Origin: Nocardia testacea NBRC 100365
GTDB lineage: Bacteria; Actinomycetota; Actinomycetes; Mycobacteriales; Mycobacteriaceae
Reading direction: 5' to 3'
Length of the DNA: 51,491 nucleotides
NCBI RefSeq assembly: GCF_000308775.1
Contig: NZ_BAGJ01000181.1
Span: 1-51,491 of the forward strand
Of this stretch, positions 16,438-22,483 are shown one piece after another. Within the stretch, counting starts at the first letter, position 1. Each line of letters starts with the position of its first letter. The position numbers and the translations under genes are program-made. A model generated the notes under the pieces. That model had not been told where the DNA came from. It saw only the letters and a program-made list of their open reading frames with translations, and searched no databases.

Positions 16438-16453
16438 TGTGGCGCAAATCACT
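16438..16453. promoter_or_regulatory. Second CRP-like site, directly upstream of sdh
   Basis: TGTGGCGCAAATCACT fits the GTG-N8-CAC core (GTG at 16439-16441, CAC at 16450-16452), with less symmetric flanks than the site at 15919. It lies about 100 bases before the sdh leader ORF and after the terminator, where an sdh promoter is expected. Confidence 0.45.
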
Positions 16454-16548
16454 GTGGCTCGAGGCCATCGAGATTGCGCAGACCCTGCTCATTCGATAGC
16501 GGGCCGGGCGTATGGTGCTCAGCATCACATTCGATCGCGGAGGTACCC

Positions 16549-16590
16549 ATGACCACCCGCACCGCCGATCAGCGAGGCATCGACCAGTGA
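16549..16590 (+). CDS. Thirteen-residue leader ORF coupled to sdhC
   Basis: An ATG at 16549 with the strong ribosome binding site CGGAGGTACCC opens a frame encoding MTTRTADQRGIDQ, ending at TGA (16588-16590). The GTG start of sdhC at 16587-16589 overlaps this stop in the tetranucleotide GTGA. sdhC itself has no separate Shine-Dalgarno sequence, so ribosomes probably reach it by termination-reinitiation after translating the leader. Whether the peptide has a function, or whether the leader only sets or regulates sdh translation, cannot be told. The in-frame extension upstream to 16354 crosses the terminator and is unlikely to be coding. Confidence 0.55.
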   Translation: MTTRTADQRGIDQ

Positions 16591-17420
16591 GTGCCGCAAC
16601 GACCACAACCGCTCCAGAAGCGGGTACAGGCGTATTCAGCAGGACCCGGGCCCGGATCACCACCCGGACCCTACGCACGGATCGGTGGTGGCTGCCGCCG
16701 CTGATCACCGTGATCGGCCTGGCCGCGTTCGTCGTCTACGCGACCATCAGATCATTTGTACGAACGGCTTATTGGGTGCCCGACTACCACTATCTGACGC
16801 CGTTCTACTCCCCCTGCCTGAGCACCTCGTGCGTCGAGGGCGCGAGTCACTTCGGCACCCCGTTCGGTGACCTGCCGATGTTCCTGCCGCTCGGGTTCCT
16901 GGTGCTGCCGTTCCTGCTCGGGTTCCGGCTCACCTGCTACTACTACCGCAAGGCCTACTACCGGTCGGTGTGGTTCTCCCCGCCGGCCTGCGCGGTGGCC
17001 GAACCCCACGCGAAGTACACCGGGGAGACCCGGCTGCCCCTGATCATCCAGAACGCCCACCGCTACTTCTTCTATGTCGCGGTGCTCATCTCGTTGATCA
17101 ACACCTATGACGCGGTGATCGCCTACCACGGCAAGACCGGTGGCTTCGGGATCGGCCTGGGCAGTCTGATCATCACCGGCAATGTGATCCTGCTGTGGGC
17201 CTACACCCTGTCCTGCCATTCCTGCCGGCATATCGCGGGCGGACGGCTCAAACACTTCTCCGCGCATCCGGTGCGGTACTGGTTCTGGACGCAGGTCTCC
17301 AAGCTCAACACCAGGCATATGCAGCTCGCCTGGACCACGTTGGGCACCCTCGTGCTCACCGACTTCTACGTGATGTTGGTGGCCGGCGGCACGATTTCCG
17401 ATCTTCGCATCATCGACTGA
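16587..17420 (+). CDS. sdhC: Succinate dehydrogenase membrane anchor subunit (Rv0249c-like)
   Basis: This 277-residue membrane protein has about five hydrophobic helices, roughly at residues 32-50, 88-107, 147-167, 179-200 and 245-265. Histidines near helix ends (NAHRYFFY, SCHSCRHI) are candidates for haem ligation. Composition and gene order match the single fused anchor of the mycobacterial Rv0249c-Rv0247c succinate dehydrogenase, which passes electrons from the soluble subunits to menaquinone. The GTG start at 16587 overlaps the stop of the leader ORF. It forms an operon with sdhA (15-base gap) and sdhB. Confidence 0.88.
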   Translation: MSAATTTTAPEAGTGVFSRTRARITTRTLRTDRWWLPPLITVIGLAAFVVYATIRSFVRTAYWVPDYHYLTPFYSPCLSTSCVEGASHFGTPFGDLPMFLPLGFLVLPFLLGFRLTCYYYRKAYYRSVWFSPPACAVAEPHAKYTGETRLPLIIQNAHRYFFYVAVLISLINTYDAVIAYHGKTGGFGIGLGSLIITGNVILLWAYTLSCHSCRHIAGGRLKHFSAHPVRYWFWTQVSKLNTRHMQLAWTTLGTLVLTDFYVMLVAGGTISDLRIID

Positions 17421-17435
17421 GGAGTTTGCACGGCT

Positions 17436-19406
17436 ATGCCCGAAGTGGAGCGGCACACCTACGACGTCGTGGTGATCGGTGCCGGCGGCGCCGGACTACG
17501 CGCGGTGATCGAAGCCCGGGAACACGGCCTGTCGGTGGCGGTGGTGTGCAAATCGCTGTTCGGCAAGGCCCATACCGTGATGGCCGAGGGCGGCTGCGCG
17601 GCGGCGATGGGCAATGCCAACGAGAAGGACACCTGGCAGACCCATTTCCGCGACACCATGCGCGGCGGCAAGTTCCTGAACAACTGGCGGATGGCCGAAC
17701 TGCACGCGCGGGAGGCCCCCGACCGGGTCTGGGAGCTGGAAACCTACGGTGCCCTGTTCGACCGGACCGCCGACGGCCGGATCAGCCAGCGCAACTTCGG
17801 TGGCCACACCTACCCGCGGCTGGCACATGTGGGCGACCGCACCGGCCTGGAGCTGATCCGCACCATGCAGCAGAAGATCGTCTCGCTACAGCAGGAGGAC
17901 TACGCGCAGACCGGTGACTACGAAGCCAGGATCAAGGTCTTCGCCGAATGTACGATCACGGATCTGCTCAAGGACGGTGACCGGATCAGCGGCGCCTTCG
18001 GCTACTGGCGCGAATCCGGCCGCTTCATCCTGTTCGAAACCCCCGCCGTCGTGCTGGCCACCGGTGGCATCGGCAAGTCCTACAAGGTGACCTCGAACTC
18101 CTGGGAGTACACCGGCGACGGCCACGCCCTGGCGCTGCGGGCCGGCGCCCGGCTGATCAATATGGAGTTCCTGCAGTTCCATCCCACCGGGATGGTGTGG
18201 CCGCCGAGTGTGAAGGGAATCCTCGTCACCGAGGGTGTCCGCGGTGACGGCGGCGTACTGAAGAACACCGACGGCAAGCGGTTCATGTTCGACTACATTC
18301 CGGCGGTCTTCAAAGGGCAGTACGCGGAGAGCGAGGAAGAGGCGGATCAGTGGCTGCGCGACAACGATTCGGCGCGCCGCACGCCCGATCTGCTGCCCCG
18401 CGACGAAGTGGCCCGCGCCATCAACGAAGAGGTCAAGGCCGGCCGGGGTACCGAACACGGTGGGGTCTACCTCGATATCGCCTCGCGCCTCACGCCCGAG
18501 GAGATCATCCGCCGGCTGCCCTCGATGCACCACCAGTTCAAGGAACTGGCCGATGTGGACATCACCAAGGAACCGATGGAGGTCGGGCCCACCTGTCACT
18601 ATGTGATGGGCGGCATCGAGGTGGATCCGGATACCGGCGCGGCGCATGTACCGGGCCTCTTCGCCGCCGGTGAATGCTCGGGCGGTATGCACGGGTCCAA
18701 CCGGCTCGGCGGCAACTCGCTGTCGGATCTGCTGGTCTTCGGCCGGCGGGCGGGTCTGGGCGCGGCGGAGTATGTCGCCGGGCTCGCCGAGCGGCCGGTG
18801 GTGGCCGATACCGATATCGCGACGGCGGCCCAGACCGCGCTCGCCCCGTTCGACCCGCCGGAGGGCGCTTCCGGGGAGAACCCGTACACCCTGCACACCG
18901 ATCTACAGCAGACCATGAACGATCTGGTGGGCATCATCCGCAAGGAACACGAGGTCCGCGAGGCGATCACCCGGCTCGAGGCGCTGCGCGACCGGTTCGC
19001 GCACGTCAGCATCGAGGGGCACCGGCAGTTCAATCCCGGCTGGCATCTCGCCCTCGATATGCGGAACATGCTGCTGGTCAGCCAGTGCGTGGCGCAGGCG
19101 GCGCTGCTGCGCACCGAGAGCCGCGGCGGGCACACCCGCGACGACCACCCGGGTATGGACCCGCAGTGGCGCAACAAACTACTGGTCTGCGCCACCGACG
19201 GCGCCGGAGTCGGAGCCGTCCCCGATATCTCGGTGACCGTGCAGGATCAGCTGCCGATGCGGGGCGAACTACTCGCGCTCTTCGACTTCGGCGAGCTGGA
19301 AAAGTACTACACCCCAACCGAACTCGCGGGCCATCCGGCCGCGGTGAACGGCGCCGCGGCCGGGTCGGCACCCGCGGGCCGCGAATCGGACAGCAAGGAG
19401 GCGTGA
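17436..19406 (+). CDS. sdhA: Succinate dehydrogenase / fumarate reductase flavoprotein subunit
   Basis: This 656-residue flavoprotein oxidises succinate to fumarate in the TCA cycle. It has the FAD dinucleotide-binding motif VIGAGGAG at 13-20, His46 in GKAHTVMAEGG as the expected covalent FAD attachment site, the substrate-binding LQFHPTGM segment, the GGIEVDPDTGAAHVPGLFAAGE capping region, and the SNRLGGNSLSDLL segment. The length and sequence fit the Rv0248c-type subunit. The ATG at 17436 follows GAGGAG. It lies between the membrane anchor gene and sdhB, with which it overlaps at the regulatory level: the ribosome binding site of sdhB lies inside its last codons. Confidence 0.95.
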   Translation: MPEVERHTYDVVVIGAGGAGLRAVIEAREHGLSVAVVCKSLFGKAHTVMAEGGCAAAMGNANEKDTWQTHFRDTMRGGKFLNNWRMAELHAREAPDRVWELETYGALFDRTADGRISQRNFGGHTYPRLAHVGDRTGLELIRTMQQKIVSLQQEDYAQTGDYEARIKVFAECTITDLLKDGDRISGAFGYWRESGRFILFETPAVVLATGGIGKSYKVTSNSWEYTGDGHALALRAGARLINMEFLQFHPTGMVWPPSVKGILVTEGVRGDGGVLKNTDGKRFMFDYIPAVFKGQYAESEEEADQWLRDNDSARRTPDLLPRDEVARAINEEVKAGRGTEHGGVYLDIASRLTPEEIIRRLPSMHHQFKELADVDITKEPMEVGPTCHYVMGGIEVDPDTGAAHVPGLFAAGECSGGMHGSNRLGGNSLSDLLVFGRRAGLGAAEYVAGLAERPVVADTDIATAAQTALAPFDPPEGASGENPYTLHTDLQQTMNDLVGIIRKEHEVREAITRLEALRDRFAHVSIEGHRQFNPGWHLALDMRNMLLVSQCVAQAALLRTESRGGHTRDDHPGMDPQWRNKLLVCATDGAGVGAVPDISVTVQDQLPMRGELLALFDFGELEKYYTPTELAGHPAAVNGAAAGSAPAGRESDSKEA

Positions 19407-19410
19407 GCGG

Positions 19411-20157
19411 ATGAGTTACGACGCCCAGTTCCGCATATGGCGCGGCGATATCGAAGGCGGGGAACTACAGGATTTCACGGTGGCGGTGAACGAGGGCGAA
19501 GTGGTTCTCGACATCATCCACCGCCTGCAGGCGACCCAGGCGCCGGATCTCGCGGTCCGCTGGAACTGCAAGGCGGGCAAATGCGGCTCGTGTTCGGCCG
19601 AGGTGAACGGCAGGCCGAAGCTGCTCTGCATGACCCGGATGTCCACCTTCACGCCGGAAGATGTTGTCACTGTGACACCGCTGCGGACATTCCCGGTGGT
19701 GCGCGACCTGGTGACCGATGTCTCCTACAACTATCAGAAGGCCCGCGAGATCCCCTCGTTCACACCGCCACCGGATCTGGAACCCGGGCAATACCGGATG
19801 CAACAGGTGGATGTGCAGCGCTCGCAGGAGTTCCGCAAGTGCATCGAGTGTTTCCTGTGCCAGAACACCTGTCATGTGGTGCGCGATCACGACGAGAACA
19901 AAGAGGCGTTCGCCGGCCCGCGGTACCTCATGCGCATCGCGGAGCTGGAGATGCATCCGCTGGATGTGGCCGATCGCCGGGACGCCGCGCAGGAGCAGCA
20001 CGGGCTGGGTTACTGCAACATCACCAAATGCTGCACCGAGGTGTGCCCGGAAAACATCAAGATCACAGACAATGCGCTGATACCGATGAAGGAGCGCGTC
20101 GCCGACCGGAAATACGATCCGATCGTTTGGCTCGGCAACAAACTCTTCCGGCGCTGA
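19411..20157 (+). CDS. sdhB: Succinate dehydrogenase iron-sulfur subunit
   Basis: This 248-residue protein carries the three iron-sulfur clusters between SdhA and the membrane anchor. The [2Fe-2S] ligands are C53, C58, C61 and C73 in WNCKAGKCGSCS and LLCM. The C-terminal ferredoxin-like part has CIECFLCQNTC and CNITKCCTEVCPENI for the [4Fe-4S] and [3Fe-4S] clusters. The ATG at 19411 is only four bases after the sdhA stop, with AAGGAGG lying within the end of sdhA, so translation is coupled. The order anchor-A-B is that of mycobacterial Rv0249c-Rv0247c. Confidence 0.95.
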   Translation: MSYDAQFRIWRGDIEGGELQDFTVAVNEGEVVLDIIHRLQATQAPDLAVRWNCKAGKCGSCSAEVNGRPKLLCMTRMSTFTPEDVVTVTPLRTFPVVRDLVTDVSYNYQKAREIPSFTPPPDLEPGQYRMQQVDVQRSQEFRKCIECFLCQNTCHVVRDHDENKEAFAGPRYLMRIAELEMHPLDVADRRDAAQEQHGLGYCNITKCCTEVCPENIKITDNALIPMKERVADRKYDPIVWLGNKLFRR

Positions 20158-20176
20158 CCGATTCGACCGGCCGACT

Positions 20177-20374
20177 TCACAACATCGCGACCACACCGGT
20201 CGCGACCAGCCCCACGAGCACTCCCACGAACAACGCCGAGAACACCGAGCCGGTGAGTACGAAAACGCCCACCGCCGATGCCGCAAAGAGCAGGCCGACG
20301 ATCAATCGTTCGACGCCGTCGCCGGGCCCGAATTTGCGGAGCCGGGGACGGGAATTCTTGATCCCTGGGTCCAC
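20177..20374 (-). CDS. Small two-helix membrane protein of unknown function
   Basis: From a GTG at 20374 this frame encodes 65 residues: a basic stretch (VDPGIKNSRPRLRKFG) then two hydrophobic helices, LIVGLLFAASAVGVFVL and a second ending GLVATGVVAML. The hydrophobic pattern and GC-rich third positions look coding. The start is uncertain because the frame stays open to 20614 and no strong ribosome binding site is seen. I do not recognise a family. It is convergent with sdhB, with only 19 bases between stops. Confidence 0.5.
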   Translation of the reverse strand: MDPGIKNSRPRLRKFGPGDGVERLIVGLLFAASAVGVFVLTGSVFSALFVGVLVGLVATGVVAML

Positions 20375-20447
20375 ATATTGTTGTCTACCCGTTACCTGAC
20401 GGACCCAAACTCCGAGCTCGGGGTAGGTCGGCCCGGGTAGAGAGAGG

Positions 20448-20684
20448 TTACGGCCGGTCGAATTCACCGTCGCGTACACCGGCGGTGAAGGCTGCCCATT
20501 CACCCGGAGTGAAGACCAGTACCGGCCCGTCGGGATTCTTACCGTCGCGCATCCCGACATGACCGTCGGCGAGCATCGCGATCTCGACACTGTGCGTCCC
20601 CGGCGCGGTGACATCTTCGCCGGTGGCGCCGCTCACCCACCGCGCGCCGGAGAGGTCCACGTTCGTACCGTTGTCGATGCTCAT
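20448..20684 (-). CDS. DUF397-domain protein, without its usual XRE partner
   Basis: This 78-residue protein matches DUF397: the tryptophan of GARWVSG, the SVEIAMLADGHVGMRDGKN core (normally NCVEVA..RDSK), and DGPVLVFTPGEWAAFTAGVRDGEFD at the end. The usual cysteine of NCVEVA is replaced by a serine. DUF397 proteins in Streptomyces and Nocardia are typically encoded beside an XRE regulator with a DUF5753 domain and act as its small partner. No such gene is adjacent here, so it is an orphan; the XRE gene at 42838 is of a different, TPR-containing type. The ATG at 20684 has an excellent AAGGAGAA site. Confidence 0.85.
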   Translation of the reverse strand: MSIDNGTNVDLSGARWVSGATGEDVTAPGTHSVEIAMLADGHVGMRDGKNPDGPVLVFTPGEWAAFTAGVRDGEFDRP

Positions 20685-20963
20685 CCAGGTTCTCCTTCAC
20701 CGCCGCGGAAATCGTCGTTTTCGAGTCGAGGGTCCCGGCGCAGCGCGCCTCGAGGATGTAGCGCGATGCTACGCGTCACCCCCACCGAGCTCGGGTTTAC
20801 ACCCGTCTACAGGAAATTTCACGAATCGGTACCGGTAAAAACGCCGAATCTCACCCGATATCGGCCCTTCTCGGCCTATGGTGAGCTGTTGGTCGTATGT
20901 GCACACCCGGAAAACCACCGCGGACAACAGGAGTCGACCGCGGGTTCAGAAGGAGGTCGTGTG

Positions 20964-21164
20964 ATGCGGTTGAATCTGGACGCCCCGATCCCCACCCTGC
21001 TCGCCTGCGGTGCCGATCCCGGCGTGATGACCCCCGAACAAGCCCATTCGGCAATGCAGTTGCACCTGGACTGCACCGTCGACGAGTGCCGGGTCCGCCG
21101 GCGCGCCCGGGCCACCCTGGTGGAAGCGGGCCGCTGCGTACTGGACAATCGCGCCCTCCAATAG
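20964..21164 (+). CDS. Small conserved-looking actinobacterial protein with three cysteines
   Basis: This 66-residue protein starts MRLNLDAPIPTLLACGADPG and has a central LHLDCTVDECRVRRRARATL segment. A perfect Shine-Dalgarno sequence (AAGGAGG) lies eight bases upstream of the ATG at 20964. The CTVDECRVRR segment, with two of the three cysteines and an arginine-rich helix, suggests a soluble, possibly metal- or nucleic-acid-binding protein, but I cannot assign a family. It is convergent with the AlkA-like gene. The 279 bases upstream (20685-20963) hold the DUF397 promoter and nothing else I can identify. Confidence 0.65.
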   Translation: MRLNLDAPIPTLLACGADPGVMTPEQAHSAMQLHLDCTVDECRVRRRARATLVEAGRCVLDNRALQ

Positions 21165-21261
21165 CGACCGGGTTCCGCCGTACCGGCCGCTCACCGGCCG
21201 ATTCCGTACGGCTATCCGGAACAAGAACCCAGATCTCCCGGGCCGCGAACACCCTTATCGG

Positions 21262-22209
21262 TCAATGCCAGCGATGATCGGTGATGGGAGCGCGCGGGCC
21301 GAACCGCGGTTTACGAGCTTGCCCACTGATCTCGAGCAGACGGATGGTGCGATAGCGATGCGGACGTACCGGTTCGAGGTAGTCGACCATCTCGGCGTCG
21401 TCCATATCGCGGCCGAGCAGGGTCCAGCCGACGATCGACGCCAAGTGGAAGTCACCCACCGACAGCGCGTCGGCGTCGCCGAAAGCGCGCTGCGCGGTCT
21501 CCGCGGCCGTCCATTCCCCTATACCGGGAATCGTGCGGAGCCGGCGTGCGGCCTCGGCCGGAGGCAGCGCCGTCATCCGCTCCAGCGATTCGGCCAGCCG
21601 AGCCACCCGCACGATGGTCCGGCTGCGCTGCGGCCCGACATTGGCGCCGTGGAAGCTCCATGAGGGGATCCGGCTCCAGCCCGCCGCGTCCGGCGGTATC
21701 CGCATACCCGCCGGGGCCGGGCCGGGCGGCGGACTACCGAACAGATGTACCAGGCGGCGCCACGCCGCGTGGGCGGAGACGATGGTCACCTTCTGTTCCA
21801 GGATCGCCGGGATCAGCGCTTCGAGTACCCGCCCGGTGCGCAGCATCCGCAGCCCGGGATACCGCTGGTGCGCGGCCGCCACCGTGGGATGGATGGGCAC
21901 GAAATCGTCGACCCTCTCGTCCAGGCACAGCATGCGATCGAGCCCGTCGAGGAACTCCGCGGCGCCCGCACCCCAGGCGGCCGCGCCGACGGTCAGTGGG
22001 TCTTCTTGGACCAGCCGGTAGGTGACCGGTCCGGTCGGCATGCGTGAGGTGTGCCAGTGCGCCCCGTCCGGGGTGATCTGGTGACAGGGGTCGCCGGGCC
22101 CACGACACAACGGCGCGAGGGTGTGGGCGAGGTGGATCGGGGCGGCGGCGGACAGGGTCCGGGTCGCCCGCGCATCGTCGGTGGATCCCGCGGTTCGGAC
22201 AGGCACCAT
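21262..22209 (-). CDS. DNA-3-methyladenine glycosylase-like protein (HhH-GPD, AlkA-type)
   Basis: This 315-residue protein has the helix-hairpin-helix and Gly/Pro/Asp loop of the AlkA/EndoIII superfamily: LRTIPGIGEWTAAETAQRAF followed by SVGDFHLA, in which D253 is the expected catalytic aspartate. The ILEQKVTIVSAHAAWRRL helix upstream is also typical. There is no iron-sulfur cysteine cluster at the C-terminus, which favours an AlkA-like alkyl-base excision enzyme over EndoIII. The first 60 residues are poorly conserved-looking, so the true start may lie inside. It is divergent from the 34-residue ORF at 22306. Confidence 0.83.
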   Translation of the reverse strand: MVPVRTAGSTDDARATRTLSAAAPIHLAHTLAPLCRGPGDPCHQITPDGAHWHTSRMPTGPVTYRLVQEDPLTVGAAAWGAGAAEFLDGLDRMLCLDERVDDFVPIHPTVAAAHQRYPGLRMLRTGRVLEALIPAILEQKVTIVSAHAAWRRLVHLFGSPPPGPAPAGMRIPPDAAGWSRIPSWSFHGANVGPQRSRTIVRVARLAESLERMTALPPAEAARRLRTIPGIGEWTAAETAQRAFGDADALSVGDFHLASIVGWTLLGRDMDDAEMVDYLEPVRPHRYRTIRLLEISGQARKPRFGPRAPITDHRWH

Positions 22210-22305
22210 GCCATTGTGCTCTGCGCGGAGTAACGCTGTCCGATTGCCCGCCGATGAAGACGCAGTTGAGCAAATATGTGGTTTTCGCCGTGACTGGAGG
22301 TTCCT

Positions 22306-22410
22306 ATGCTCACCGAAGCGCTCAATTGGTTACTCGATCTGTGGGGTTCGGTTTTCGCCGGTAGCTCCGGCTACGAGATTCCGCCCGGGACCCTCCCCTT
22401 CGGGAGCTGA
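22306..22410 (+). CDS. Thirty-four-residue small protein with strong RBS and terminator
   Basis: An ATG at 22306, with ACTGGAGGTTCCT as ribosome binding site, opens a 34-codon frame ending at TGA 22410. The N-terminal part MLTEALNWLLDLWGSVF is an amphipathic to hydrophobic helix rich in Trp and Leu; the C-terminal part GYEIPPGTLPFGS is polar and proline-rich. Codon 9 is TTA, rare in such genomes. A hairpin follows directly, so this looks like a complete small transcription unit. The helix suggests membrane association. The family and function are unknown to me. Confidence 0.6.
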   Translation: MLTEALNWLLDLWGSVFAGSSGYEIPPGTLPFGS

Positions 22411-22420
22411 GCCGCACGAG

Positions 22421-22450
22421 GAGCGGCCGGCCCGCCGAGGTCGGCCGCTC
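22421..22450. terminator. Hairpin between the small ORF and the GlcD-GlcF gene
   Basis: GAGCGGCCG (22421-22429) pairs perfectly with CGGCCGCTC (22442-22450) around a 12-base loop, followed by TTCGAT. It sits between the small plus-strand ORF and the convergent oxidoreductase, and may serve both. Confidence 0.6.
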
Positions 22451-22483
22451 TTCGATACGAAGAAACCCGGGGTTCACCCGGAA

